Part shown: positions 34,254 to 43,970 of the stretch, one piece after another
How the letters are laid out: every line of letters starts with the position of its first letter
Position numbering within the stretch: the stretch's first letter is position 1
Assembly (NCBI GenBank): GCA_031549195.1
Contig: JAVBQF010000006.1
Coordinates: 1 to 64,000, forward strand
Source: JAVBQF01 sp031549195
GTDB lineage: Bacteria > Bacillota_I > Bacilli_A > RF39 > UBA660
Reading direction: 5' to 3'
DNA: 64,000 nt
Position numbers and translations under genes: made by a program
Notes under the pieces: generated by a model
What the model saw: the letters and a program-made list of their open reading frames with translations, nothing else
What the model was told of the DNA's origin: nothing
The model's database searches: none

Positions 34254-35420
34254 ATGAAATTAGAAAAAAGATTAATATATATTGGTGGCGGCTTAATCGC
34301 ACTAATCATTCTTATAGTTTTAATAGTCTGGGTAACTAGTCTCTTTAAATCTAATAAACTTTCTTATGAAGGTATTGAAAAAGAAATGGTATCAGCAGCA
34401 ACAAGCTATACTAAAAGTAAAAAGGAAACCTTACCTACAGAGAATGGCACAAAAAAAGATATTAGTGTAGCAGAGCTAGTTTCTGCTAAAAAGATGAAGG
34501 AATTAAGTGAATATTTAGGAAAAGATTCAAAAGTATCCTGCAGTGGCAAAGTAACTATTTACTATACAAATAATGTATATAAATATACCCCATATTTGGA
34601 TTGTGGTGATAATTATAAGACAACATTCTTTTATGAAGTTATTACTAGTACAACAGTGACAGAATTAGATGGACTTTATAAAATAGAGACTAAAAAGGCA
34701 ATTACATCTGACGAAAGTAAAGAAACTGAAGAAGAAGTAAAAACTCCAATTGAAGTTGAAAGTAAAATTAGTTATATTTACCGTGGAGAAAATATAAATA
34801 ATTATGTTTTATTAAGTGGAATAAGATGGCGTATAGTTGAAGTTACAGAGGATGGAAATATTCTTTTAGTACAAGTTAAAGCACCTGACAATGTGGTGTG
34901 GGATGATAGATATAATATAGAGTTCAATGCTGATGAAGGCATAAATGATTATTTAATTAGTAGAGTAAAAAACTATCTGGAAAGATTATATGAAGATGAA
35001 ACCTACTATGAAAGTGATATAAGAGAACTTATATTACCACAAACACTTTGTGTACAAGCATTAAGTCCAACTGAAAAAGTGGCAGAAGTCAATGAAAAGA
35101 TATGTAATAAAGTATTAGAAAATCAATATCTTGGATTGTTATCAGCTAATTATTATTTGAATGCTAGTTTAGATAGTAATTGTGTGAACATTACTGATTA
35201 TTCATGTTCAAATTATAATTATCTAAGTTCACAAGGGCCTTGGTGGTCTATAACAGCAAGTTCAAAGGATAGTGTGTCTGCTTTTTATGCGACTGAATCA
35301 GCATTAGCAACAAGTAAAGCAAATAGAAGTAGAAAAGTAAGACCAACAGTATTGATTGGAAATTATGCAAGATATGTATCAGGATCTGGTACTGAAAGTG
35401 ACCCTTATATACTAAAATAA
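34254..35420 (+). CDS. Membrane-anchored extracellular protein, C-terminal DUF6273-like domain
   Basis: 388 residues. A single membrane helix (about 8-29, LIYIGGGLIALIILIVLIVW), a stalk domain with cysteines (KVSCSGKV and YLDCGDNY), then from about residue 165 a domain with LLSGIRWRIVEVTEDGNILL, SSQGPWWSITASS and RKVRPTVLIG that resembles the DUF6273 family seen in gut Bacillota surface proteins. It ends GTESDPYILK. The function is unknown; position between VirB2- and VirB6-like genes suggests an extracellular accessory of the machine. ATG 34254 follows GGAGG; the frame also offers TTG one codon earlier. Confidence 0.6.
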   Translation: MKLEKRLIYIGGGLIALIILIVLIVWVTSLFKSNKLSYEGIEKEMVSAATSYTKSKKETLPTENGTKKDISVAELVSAKKMKELSEYLGKDSKVSCSGKVTIYYTNNVYKYTPYLDCGDNYKTTFFYEVITSTTVTELDGLYKIETKKAITSDESKETEEEVKTPIEVESKISYIYRGENINNYVLLSGIRWRIVEVTEDGNILLVQVKAPDNVVWDDRYNIEFNADEGINDYLISRVKNYLERLYEDETYYESDIRELILPQTLCVQALSPTEKVAEVNEKICNKVLENQYLGLLSANYYLNASLDSNCVNITDYSCSNYNYLSSQGPWWSITASSKDSVSAFYATESALATSKANRSRKVRPTVLIGNYARYVSGSGTESDPYILK

Positions 35421-35430
35421 TTCTTAAATA

Positions 35431-35463
35431 AATAATAATAGATATTCTATTATTATTTTTTAT
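35431..35463 (+). terminator. Terminator before the VirB6-like operon
   Basis: AATAATAATAG (35431-35441), loop ATATT, CTATTATTATT (35447-35457), 11 bp perfect, then a T tract. Confidence 0.8.
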
Positions 35464-35464
35464 A

Positions 35465-35473
35465 TGTTATAAT
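35465..35473 (+). promoter_or_regulatory. Extended -10 promoter of the virB6-like operon
   Basis: TGTTATAAT at 35465-35473 (TATAAT 35468-35473). It abuts the T tract of the preceding terminator. Confidence 0.5.
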
Positions 35474-35512
35474 GCTATTATGGTATAAAGTAGAAATAAA
35501 CGGAGTGATTTT

Positions 35513-37453
35513 ATGGGAGCACAAGGTAGAGCTTGGTATTGGGACCTGTTAAGAGGCGTTGTTGCTGGTATTGATATGGGTGTTTATTGGCTTGCAAGAG
35601 CTGTAATCCAAGTAATATTTGATATATCAAACCTAACTGCAAGTCCTAAATTAGTAGATGGTGTATATTCTCGTATTTATGTTTTGTTAGGTGTTTTCAT
35701 GTTATTCAAATTATCATTTTCGTTCTTTACATATATAGTAGATCCGGATTCCATGGCTGATAAAAGCAAGGGTGTTGGGAAATTAATTACTAATACTGTT
35801 GTTATGCTTTTAATGTTAGTAGGACTTCCTTCAATATTGTTTGGATCCTTTCAAGGTAATAGTGATAACGCTCCATCAGGACTACTTGTACGAGCTCAAA
35901 ATGCTCTATTACCAATGTTACCAAGAGTCTTACTCGGTGTAAAAGATAATACTGGAGCCGCCTCCGGAAATGCAGAAAAGATAGCAGCAGCAGCAGATTT
36001 AATGGCAGTTGCAGCATTAAAACCATTCTATTCTCCGGTTCCAAATTTAAGTGCCTATTGTAATACTAAATTGCCAAAAGCTCCAGATGGTGAACCAATA
36101 ACAGCATTGAAGCAATTATGGGATACAAAGAATCTCTATTGTGAGAATACTAATGAAGGTGGACCTTTTACACATCCACAGTGGTATGTGTATACATATA
36201 TACCAATTATAAGTACTGTTGTTGGATTGCTACTTGTAGTGCTCCTCTTAGCAATAGCGTTAGATGTTGCTAAGCGTGTATTTAAACTGATTATTTTGCA
36301 AATGATTGCTCCAATACCAATCATGTCTTATATAGACCCAAAATCTTCAAAAGATGGAGCGTTTGCAGCCTGGTTAAAATTATTAACATCAACATTCTTG
36401 GACATATTTTTTAAACTAGGAATCGTTTATGTAGTATTAATGTTTATTGAACAAATCATTACAGGCGGATTATGGGCTAATATGCCAGATTCACCAAATA
36501 TAGTTAGATGGTTATTTGTAGAATTATTTATGATTTTTGGACTATTATTATTTGCAAAAGAAGCACCTAAATTTATAAAAGATGCTCTTGGTATTAAAGA
36601 TAACCCTGGTTCAGGAGGTATGCTTGGAAAAATTGCTGGCACCATGGCCGGCGGCGCAGTAGGGGCAGCAGGTGGTTTAATGGGTGGACGTGGACTAGCT
36701 GGTGCTATGTCTGGACTAGCTACAGGAGCTAAAGCAGGATATGATGCCGCAGGAACTGGTAAACCAGCGAACGCATGGGCAGCTTCAAGAGATGCAGCTG
36801 GTGCTAAGAGAACAGGCGATAAGGACTATAAGGGTGGAATGATGAATGCCTTTGCTAAGGGTATGGATAAAATGCATGGTAACTCTCAGGCTAAGAAACT
36901 TAATTTGTCTGATGCAAGAGTTAATCAACTTGATAAAGATGCAGAAGCAGCTGAAGCATCAGCAGCAGCTGCAGCGGACAGATATACAGAAGCTGTACAA
37001 CGTGGTGCTAATCAAAGTGAATTGGCAAGCTTAAGTGATGCTAAGTTTACAACACAAACCGCAGCAGCAAAAGCGAGAAAGAATGCAGACTTTGCTAAGC
37101 AACAACGTGAACTACGTGTTGGACCTGATGATGCTAGAACTAAGATTTCAGGTTTATCTACAAGTAGTGAAATAGCAGCACAAAGAAGAGCTAGTTTTGA
37201 AACACCAGCAGCAATAAGTCAATCGTCAGAACTTGGGACAGCACAAGCAACAGCTTCATTAAGTAATAATATTGCAGCAGATGGAACTGTTAATTATAAA
37301 GGTCTAAGGTCTGAAATGAATGCAGCAGATGAGCTTTTAAAAGATCCTAATTTAACAGCTGATGATAGAGCATACCTAGAAGCGGATAGAGAAGTAAATA
37401 GAAGTACAATGTATGGTGCGATGGGTAATAATGATAAAAATCCAAATCCATAA
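35513..37453 (+). CDS. VirB6/TrbL-like polytopic channel protein of the T4SS
   Basis: 646 residues. The first 370 contain about six membrane segments, including LVDGVYSRIYVLLGVFMLFKLSFSFFTY-type helices, IISTVVGLLLVVLLLAIAL and FKLGIVYVVLMFIEQ, with the VFKLIILQMIAPIPIMSYIDP block that recurs in VirB6/TrbL proteins of Gram-positive T4SS. Residues 370-646 are an Ala/Gly-rich, charged, probably coiled cytoplasmic or external tail (GSGGMLGKIAGTMAGGAVG, AAAAADRYTEAV). It likely forms the inner-membrane pore. First of four close genes with VirB3- and VirB4-like proteins. Confidence 0.82.
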   Translation: MGAQGRAWYWDLLRGVVAGIDMGVYWLARAVIQVIFDISNLTASPKLVDGVYSRIYVLLGVFMLFKLSFSFFTYIVDPDSMADKSKGVGKLITNTVVMLLMLVGLPSILFGSFQGNSDNAPSGLLVRAQNALLPMLPRVLLGVKDNTGAASGNAEKIAAAADLMAVAALKPFYSPVPNLSAYCNTKLPKAPDGEPITALKQLWDTKNLYCENTNEGGPFTHPQWYVYTYIPIISTVVGLLLVVLLLAIALDVAKRVFKLIILQMIAPIPIMSYIDPKSSKDGAFAAWLKLLTSTFLDIFFKLGIVYVVLMFIEQIITGGLWANMPDSPNIVRWLFVELFMIFGLLLFAKEAPKFIKDALGIKDNPGSGGMLGKIAGTMAGGAVGAAGGLMGGRGLAGAMSGLATGAKAGYDAAGTGKPANAWAASRDAAGAKRTGDKDYKGGMMNAFAKGMDKMHGNSQAKKLNLSDARVNQLDKDAEAAEASAAAAADRYTEAVQRGANQSELASLSDAKFTTQTAAAKARKNADFAKQQRELRVGPDDARTKISGLSTSSEIAAQRRASFETPAAISQSSELGTAQATASLSNNIAADGTVNYKGLRSEMNAADELLKDPNLTADDRAYLEADREVNRSTMYGAMGNNDKNPNP

Positions 37454-37477
37454 TCTTAAGAATAAAAGGAGGAACGC

Positions 37478-37798
37478 ATGGGATATTTAATACCTGCAAA
37501 TGCCAATAGAGGAAAATTAATAATGGGATTTTTTAGACCAATTGATTTTGTAATATTTGGTATTGGTGCAGTAACAACATTTATATTGTTACTAATATTT
37601 CAAAACGAGATGAGCAATACATTAGTTGCTGTAGCAGTAATGATACCAATAGCAATATCTGCTTTCTTGGTATTACCAATACCAAATCAACATAATGTAT
37701 TGGTATTATTAACAGCAATATATAAATTCTATTTTGTGAATAGACAAAGATTTATCTGGAGAGGATGGTGTGAAAAATATGGCGACGACAAACAGTAA
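37478..37798 (+). CDS. VirB3/PrgI-like small membrane protein
   Basis: 106 residues with two membrane helices (PIDFVIFGIGAVTTFILLLIF and TLVAVAVMIPIAISAFLVLP) and a short basic C-terminus ending in FVNRQRFIWRGWCEKYG. This is the VirB3/PrgI layout, a small partner of the VirB4 ATPase. AGGAGG precedes the ATG, and its end overlaps the start of the VirB4 N-terminal-domain gene by 29 bases, as expected for a VirB3-VirB4 pair. Confidence 0.8.
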   Translation: MGYLIPANANRGKLIMGFFRPIDFVIFGIGAVTTFILLLIFQNEMSNTLVAVAVMIPIAISAFLVLPIPNQHNVLVLLTAIYKFYFVNRQRFIWRGWCEKYGDDKQ

Positions 37799-38324
37799 AT
37801 TTACAGAAGACTGGGTTCCAGTTCAATCAATTACCGGTGGAATGATAGTTTTAGATAGTCAACAAAAAGTAACAGGTGTTAAAATAGCACCTCGTAATAT
37901 CTTTATTCTAGATTATGATTCTCAACAAGTAATACTTAATAACCTTAAGAATTTCTATAATCAACTTGATTTTGAATTTTGGTTAATAGTTGCAGATAGA
38001 CCAGTTGATATATCAGTATACATGTCACAATTACAACTTCTATTTAATCAAACTAATTCTCCAGCAGTTAGAAAACTAATAATGGAAGATATTCAAAAAG
38101 GTAATAACTTTATGAATAACAATGTCGTTGATACAGAGTATTACATTTTGTTTAAAGAAACTAATATTGAACTTATTCAAAAGAGAATAAGATTACTTAT
38201 AAACTCACTTTCAACTTGTGGCCTTGCTGCTAGTCAAACATCAAATGAGGATTTAAGAGTTATACTAGATAATTTCTTAAATGGCGGTCAAACAACAGAA
38301 TTTGGAACGGTGGTGTCAGTATGA
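37770..38324 (+). CDS. VirB4 N-terminal-domain protein (separate gene)
   Basis: 184 residues, soluble. DWVPVQSITGGMIVLDSQQ, VTGVKIAPRNIFILDYDSQ and FEFWLIVADRPVDIS match the first domain of VirB4/TraC-type ATPases, which usually continues directly into the ATPase. Here a stop and an ATGA overlap separate it from the ATPase gene. I take GTG 37770 as the start because GAGG (37761-37764) sits five bases upstream; ATG 37779 is the alternative. Confidence 0.75.
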   Translation: MKNMATTNSKFTEDWVPVQSITGGMIVLDSQQKVTGVKIAPRNIFILDYDSQQVILNNLKNFYNQLDFEFWLIVADRPVDISVYMSQLQLLFNQTNSPAVRKLIMEDIQKGNNFMNNNVVDTEYYILFKETNIELIQKRIRLLINSLSTCGLAASQTSNEDLRVILDNFLNGGQTTEFGTVVSV

Positions 38325-40114
38325 GTACAATGAATTTTAAATCTCAAATTGCACCAAAAGGATTACAATTTAATCCAAGTGATTTCTTTATAAGTGATAA
38401 ATATGCGACTATATTAACAATTGTTTCGTATCCAAAGTTCATCTCACCAGGATATTTATCTTCTCTTACATCAATGTCTGGTATTAAAGTTGTTATTAAA
38501 CATATACCGGTAGCATTCTCTGTTATTTCAAAGATGCTAAATAAGCAGATTGCTGAATTGAAGATAAGATATCAAGATGAACATGATAGAACTATACAAG
38601 AGCGTATAAGAATGGACTATGAATCTTTAGAGTCGTTTGTTACCATGTTAGCAGGAAGTCAAGCTAGAATCTTTGACTTCCAAATGCACGTAATGATAAC
38701 AGCAGACACTAAAGATGAGCTAGAACTTCGAAAAGTAAATGTTAAGAACTATTTAGATGCTATGGAATTAAAAGGAGTAGCACTTAGATTTGAACAAGAA
38801 AAAGTATTCCAATCAATGATTCCAATATTTCCTAGGCAAGATATTGAAGATAGAGTAGGTACTCCAATACCGTCAGTAACAATAGGTGCTATGTATCCAT
38901 TTATCTTTGATAGTATTAAAGACCCGGGGCTATCGACACTTCTTGGTGTAGATTTTTCTGGAGGAGTTATTTTATTTAATCAATTCTTATATAAAATTAA
39001 GAAGGAAAACAATCGAAATAATGCAAATTTAATATTACTTGGTACATCAGGTTCAGGTAAATCAACTGCAGCAAAATTATTGCTACGTGGACATATTAGA
39101 AATGGTTGTCAAGTAGTTGCAATCGACCCTGAAAATGAACTTGAAGAAATGACAAAGATGTTTGGTGGAGATACTATAGACCTTGGTAAAGGTGGAGAAT
39201 ATGGTATGATAAACCCATTACAGATTGTAATAGATGCTGATGAAGAAGAAATTAAACAAGGACTTGGATATACAGTACTTACTCGTACATTACAATTCCT
39301 AAAAGCATTTATGAAATATTATGATCCATCAATCGAAGAGGATGTACTTACATTATTTAGTGAGGTTGTACAGGATACATATAAACGTTTTGGAATAGAC
39401 TTTGATAGAGACTTCTATAAGTTTGGTCCAGAAGATTTCCCAACATTTTCAGATGTTTATGAAACAATTAGAGCAATGTTACTTGCGATGACTGATCACA
39501 CACATGAACGTGATATAATGGAACGTCTAGAGCTTAAGATAAGACCTCTTACAAAGGATTTAAAATATTACTTTGATGGTCATACAACAATTAGACATGA
39601 AAGTGACTTTATAACATTTAATATCAAAGAATTAATGAATGCAGAACAAAATATTAAGAATGCATTATTCTTCAATATACTTAAGTATGCATGGGGATTA
39701 TGTCTTGATAGAGATGTTGATACAATACTAATGGTTGATGAAGCACACGTGTTATTAGGTGATCAGAATACTCTAGGAGCAGATTTCTTAGCACAAGTAC
39801 AAAGACGTGCTAGAAAATATAATACTGGTACAATTATAATTACACAGCAACCAAGCGACTTTGCTGCACCAAATGTATTAATGCAAGGGAAAGCAATATT
39901 CGATAATGCTTCATATTATCTAATAATGGGACTTAAGAAGCAGGCTGCTGAAGACCTATCTTATTTAGTTGATTTAAATGATAACGAAAAAGAAAGTATT
40001 AAGCATTACTCACAAGGTGAGGCATTGTTCATCTGTGGTAATAGGAGAATGCGAATAAATGTAGTTGTTACACCTGATGAATTAACATCATTTGGTAGTG
40101 GCGGTGGACTATAG
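38321..40114 (+). CDS. virB4: VirB4-like T4SS ATPase
   Basis: 597 residues. The N-terminal 220 residues complete the VirB4 substrate domain, followed by LILLGTSGSGKSTAAKLLL (Walker A 241-248), DPENELEEM, Walker B TILMVDEAHVLL and TGTIIITQQPSDF with the conserved Q-Q motif. VirB4 powers assembly and transport in every type IV secretion system. It overlaps the preceding gene (ATGA), so the two polypeptides are made together and probably form one functional unit. Together they give about 780 residues, normal for VirB4. Confidence 0.93.
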   Translation: MSTMNFKSQIAPKGLQFNPSDFFISDKYATILTIVSYPKFISPGYLSSLTSMSGIKVVIKHIPVAFSVISKMLNKQIAELKIRYQDEHDRTIQERIRMDYESLESFVTMLAGSQARIFDFQMHVMITADTKDELELRKVNVKNYLDAMELKGVALRFEQEKVFQSMIPIFPRQDIEDRVGTPIPSVTIGAMYPFIFDSIKDPGLSTLLGVDFSGGVILFNQFLYKIKKENNRNNANLILLGTSGSGKSTAAKLLLRGHIRNGCQVVAIDPENELEEMTKMFGGDTIDLGKGGEYGMINPLQIVIDADEEEIKQGLGYTVLTRTLQFLKAFMKYYDPSIEEDVLTLFSEVVQDTYKRFGIDFDRDFYKFGPEDFPTFSDVYETIRAMLLAMTDHTHERDIMERLELKIRPLTKDLKYYFDGHTTIRHESDFITFNIKELMNAEQNIKNALFFNILKYAWGLCLDRDVDTILMVDEAHVLLGDQNTLGADFLAQVQRRARKYNTGTIIITQQPSDFAAPNVLMQGKAIFDNASYYLIMGLKKQAAEDLSYLVDLNDNEKESIKHYSQGEALFICGNRRMRINVVVTPDELTSFGSGGGL

Positions 40115-40128
40115 AATAGTTTAATTTT

Positions 40129-40158
40129 AAAGATTCATAAAAATGAATCTTTTTAATT
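40129..40158 (+). terminator. Terminator after virB4
   Basis: AAAGATTCAT (40129-40138), loop AAAA, ATGAATCTTT (40143-40152), T-rich tail. Confidence 0.85.
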
Positions 40159-40174
40159 TTTTACTGTAAAAATA

Positions 40175-40203
40175 TTGTCTAATATGATACAATATTATAT
40201 ATA
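40175..40203 (+). promoter_or_regulatory. Possible promoter of the SpoIID-type gene
   Basis: TTGTCT (40175-40180), 17-base spacer, TATATA (40198-40203). TACAAT at 40188-40193 with TG at 40185-40186 is an alternative extended -10. Confidence 0.4.
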
Positions 40204-40234
40204 AAATAATACCAAAACATTGGTGGTGAGATTA

Positions 40235-43204
40235 ATGGAAGAAGAAAATTTACAAGCAGCAGAAGAAAAAAGAAAAAAAGGAAGTATTGCTTCTAGATAT
40301 TATTCTCAGCACATGCAAAATAATAGAAATAGAGTTAATCAAGGTAAAAACGGAGGCAAAGATAGCTTAGCAGATGCTCTTGAAAGAAACAAAATGAAGA
40401 TAAAAAGAGATGCATTTACAAATGCAATTTCTGCAGCAGCAGGACCAGCAGCGCCTCTTGCAAAAGCGGCATTATCTACGCCAAAAGGGCAAGAAGTAAT
40501 GGATGATTTGATAAGCAAGACGGAGAGTCCAGAAAAAGCCGGAGAAACATTTATACAAAAAATTAAGATTAAAAAGGAAATAATTATTACGGCAATCCCC
40601 ATTGTATTAACGACAGTGGCTTCTTTCTTATTACCAATGCTTCTTATATTACTTCTAAAGAATGCAGATAGTATATTATTTAGTGAACAAGGTGGTAATG
40701 TTGATAAAGTAATACAGGATAAAGAAGTAGATTCTGCAAAGGAAGTCTCTGTTTTTACTAAGACAGAAGATTTATATTTAAAGGTAAACCAAGTAGCAAA
40801 AGACTATCATAATAAATATGGATTAGAAATTGATAGAGATTTAATAGTTGCTACATTAGTATCGCAACTTCAAAATGATGAGTATGCCTATAGTGAAAAA
40901 ACAAAAAAAGATGAAAATGGTAATATAGATTGGGATTGGTATGTAGAAAAGAAGATGATACCACAAGTAGATTTGCTTGCAAAATATCAAATTATGGAAG
41001 TAATTGGTCAAGGATCAGGCTTATGCACATCTCAGTGGCAAGAAGATGGTATCGACATGGAAAAGGTAGCTTCTCATGATACAAAAGCAAGTGTAATAGA
41101 CTTTTTTCTAGGTTGGATATTTTATAAGGAAGCTGTAAAAAACGAACGTAACATAAGATGTGTAGCAGCTCCATTTAATGGAGAGTCTGATTCTGTTAGT
41201 GTAATATCTACAGAAGAAGGAACTTATTCAGTAAATCTAGTAGGGAATGAATTAGTTGAAACAAAAAGTCCTTATACTGGTGGGGTATACTTTTGGAATT
41301 TGGTTGGGCCAAAAGGATTTATATTTGAATATTATAATGACTATCTAGCTATACCCATAAAGAATGGAGATAAAGAGGCCCAATATGAAGCAAATAAAGC
41401 GCAAATACTTGAAATAGCACACAGTATTTATACTTATAGAAGAGGTCTAATAAACCCAAACTACTGTGAAAACTATAGAATTTTAAAAGATCCAGTTGAA
41501 CCAGAAATAAACGTTCTTCCAAATGATGCCGGTCTATATGGTGGAATATATGATCTAGAAACATATGTTGCAGGAGTAATGTCAATAGAGTTTCCTCCAC
41601 ATTTAGCAGGTAATACAGAAGCATTAAAAGCATTTGCAATATTAGCAAGAACATATGGGCTTGAAGTGATGCGTAAAGAGGGAAGCATAAAAAATAGTTC
41701 TGAAAATCAAAACTTTCATCCTAATGGAATAAATAATAAACAAATAAAAGATGCTGTTGAGGCTACTAGAGGACTAGTTCTGACTGGTAGGCAGGATGAT
41801 CTTTGGGATAAAGATACAGTTGATCAAATTTTAGAAGAAAATGATTGGAGCGATTCTAATAAGAAAAAAATATTCGAATATCAATATTATTTATATAATA
41901 TTTTTATGTCAGAATATGATTCATTTTGTCCAACAACTTCACAAGAAGAAAATGGAGGATATTACCAACTTACTGCCAATCAAAATGGATTGAAAATAAG
42001 TTCAGATTGGGTAAACGGAATGGGACTTAATAAAAAAGCAATATGTCCATGTAAAGCAAAAGGCTATAATGAAATTCATGTTTCATATGCTCAAAATAAT
42101 GAATGGATTCTTTTAAATGGTAGCACAGCTATGAATCCATTTCCACACTATATTAGTTCAGACCGTGATGGACGCCAAGAAGGTGGGTATATGATGTGTT
42201 GGCGTAACAAAGATAATGATGGCAATGTTGGTGCAAAAATCTGTCTAAAAAAGAAGTTGGTACCAAACGATTATGGTGAATATGATGTAGTTGAAGATTG
42301 TAATACTCCTTCTGATTATGAATATATATATAGCTATAAACCATCAGGTGGCCATGGTAGAGGGGCTAGTCAATGGGGATTAAGGTACTTCGCTGAAAAA
42401 GGTTATAAAATGGAAGAACTATTGAAGTTATTCTATGACAGAAAAGGATCTGCAAGTTCGAATCATCATGTTCAAATTATGAGACTTGAAAGTTCTTTGG
42501 TTAGTGGACTATGTGATGTTCCAAAGGATTTATTCCCAAATGCCACACTTTACTATAAAGGCGAGATAGCAGTAACTAATAAAAAGTCAGTTATTTTAAG
42601 AGAACCATTGGGTGAATTTTTAGATCAACATAAGGTTGAAGGAGAAAAAAAGAACGGATTAGATCTTTATAAAGAACTAATTGAATCAAAAGCTAATTTA
42701 GCAGGACTTGGAACTGGTGAAGCAGTTGCTCAAGTTGCTATTGCTATGATTTCTAGCTTGGATCAAACATATAAACTTAAAATACCAGTATCATTTGATG
42801 GTGGTATGAAAGAAGAAGATGCCATAATAGATGGACAATGGGGATCTTCAATTCCATGTGGGCCTTACTCTTGTGTTAAAGGACTAAGTAACAGCGGTTT
42901 TGTAAACACCGTTTTGACTTTGGCAGGATTTAAATACAAGAGTTACAAAGCTGACCAATGGAGTACTGTTGGATTAAAAAAAGATATTGATACTTGTGAT
43001 GCTAAAAGAGGAGACTTAATTTGGCATCAAGGTGCAGTTATGATAATTCTTGAAAAAGGTGAAGGAAATTCCTTTTATGTAGCAAATGCTAAAAGTATTG
43101 ATACAGGTATCATTATAGAAGAGATTCAATGTAATAATAAAACTTTTGCAAAACCTAATTATATAATTGATATGTCAGATTATTATTCAAAGAACAAGAA
43201 ATAA
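40235..43204 (+). CDS. T4SS-associated wall-remodelling protein: SpoIID domain plus degenerate NlpC/P60 domain
   Basis: 989 residues. A basic N-terminus and a membrane helix (about 115-138) place the rest outside. Residues about 435-740 are a SpoIID-type domain: YDLETYVAGVMSIEFP with the catalytic Glu, AFAILARTYGLEVM, and GGHGRGASQWGLRYFAEKG. SpoIID is a lytic transglycosylase that cuts glycan strands. The C-terminal 130 residues follow the NlpC/P60 pattern, but the active Cys position reads SNSGFV and the His position GAVMII, so peptidase activity is doubtful. It probably fills the VirB1 role of opening the wall for the machine. ATG 40235 is chosen after GGTGGTGAG. Confidence 0.82.
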   Translation: MEEENLQAAEEKRKKGSIASRYYSQHMQNNRNRVNQGKNGGKDSLADALERNKMKIKRDAFTNAISAAAGPAAPLAKAALSTPKGQEVMDDLISKTESPEKAGETFIQKIKIKKEIIITAIPIVLTTVASFLLPMLLILLLKNADSILFSEQGGNVDKVIQDKEVDSAKEVSVFTKTEDLYLKVNQVAKDYHNKYGLEIDRDLIVATLVSQLQNDEYAYSEKTKKDENGNIDWDWYVEKKMIPQVDLLAKYQIMEVIGQGSGLCTSQWQEDGIDMEKVASHDTKASVIDFFLGWIFYKEAVKNERNIRCVAAPFNGESDSVSVISTEEGTYSVNLVGNELVETKSPYTGGVYFWNLVGPKGFIFEYYNDYLAIPIKNGDKEAQYEANKAQILEIAHSIYTYRRGLINPNYCENYRILKDPVEPEINVLPNDAGLYGGIYDLETYVAGVMSIEFPPHLAGNTEALKAFAILARTYGLEVMRKEGSIKNSSENQNFHPNGINNKQIKDAVEATRGLVLTGRQDDLWDKDTVDQILEENDWSDSNKKKIFEYQYYLYNIFMSEYDSFCPTTSQEENGGYYQLTANQNGLKISSDWVNGMGLNKKAICPCKAKGYNEIHVSYAQNNEWILLNGSTAMNPFPHYISSDRDGRQEGGYMMCWRNKDNDGNVGAKICLKKKLVPNDYGEYDVVEDCNTPSDYEYIYSYKPSGGHGRGASQWGLRYFAEKGYKMEELLKLFYDRKGSASSNHHVQIMRLESSLVSGLCDVPKDLFPNATLYYKGEIAVTNKKSVILREPLGEFLDQHKVEGEKKNGLDLYKELIESKANLAGLGTGEAVAQVAIAMISSLDQTYKLKIPVSFDGGMKEEDAIIDGQWGSSIPCGPYSCVKGLSNSGFVNTVLTLAGFKYKSYKADQWSTVGLKKDIDTCDAKRGDLIWHQGAVMIILEKGEGNSFYVANAKSIDTGIIIEEIQCNNKTFAKPNYIIDMSDYYSKNKK

Positions 43205-43216
43205 CTAGGAGGAACT

Positions 43217-43954
43217 ATGACTAATATAAAAAAAACAATAGTGGCACTAATATTACTAGTTTTTCTTACTGGGTGTCAAGGTAGTTATACATTACATATA
43301 GACGAGAATACTTTTAAGGAAGAACTAACAGCAAGTGAGGATGATGCAGCTTATTTTGACTTTGTCGAAGAATATTCTGGATATTCAACAAGAGGTGCAT
43401 TTGAACAGGCATACAATTCTAATACAACTTCTCTTTATGACTCGCAAACTTTTCCTGAGTTAGAAGAAAAGGTGGAAGGAATTCCATATTATAATAAGAA
43501 GTATAATGCAACAGATAGTTTATTAGAATTGAAGTATAGTTATGCCTTTACTTATGATAATTATGCATCTTCTTCTATCATTCAAAAGTTCTTTCCTGAA
43601 TTTACAATGACAGAACATGTTGGATATGTAGAATTGAATACTGGTGATACTTGTAATGTATTTTACTACTATCCTAAATTAAAAGAGATAAGGATAACTA
43701 TAACAACAGATTTTAATGTAGGTTTAAATAATGCAACAAAGAAGGATGATAATAGTTATACTTGGCTAATATCGAAAGATACAATTAATAACAGGACACT
43801 TACTAGAGCACTGTTTTTCAATTATGAAAAGGGTGTAATAGCAGCAAATATTAATTGGGTTTTATATATCATAATATTTGTCTTTGCACTTGCAATTATT
43901 GGAATAATTGCTATAATATTTGCTAGAAGCCATGAGAAAAAGATGAAAATATAA
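43217..43954 (+). CDS. Lipoprotein with C-terminal membrane helix (T4SS block)
   Basis: 245 residues. Signal peptide with lipobox LTGC (Cys at about 20), an extracellular domain of about 190 residues without recognisable motif, and a membrane helix at about 215-238 (WVLYIIIFVFALAIIGIIAII) with a basic end. The protein is thus held at both ends. AGGAGG precedes the ATG. It sits between the SpoIID-type gene and virD4, the place where T4SS operons often carry a VirB7-like or stabilising lipoprotein; that role is inference. Confidence 0.75.
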   Translation: MTNIKKTIVALILLVFLTGCQGSYTLHIDENTFKEELTASEDDAAYFDFVEEYSGYSTRGAFEQAYNSNTTSLYDSQTFPELEEKVEGIPYYNKKYNATDSLLELKYSYAFTYDNYASSSIIQKFFPEFTMTEHVGYVELNTGDTCNVFYYYPKLKEIRITITTDFNVGLNNATKKDDNSYTWLISKDTINNRTLTRALFFNYEKGVIAANINWVLYIIIFVFALAIIGIIAIIFARSHEKKMKI

Positions 43955-43970
43955 CTTAGGAGGTACAATA

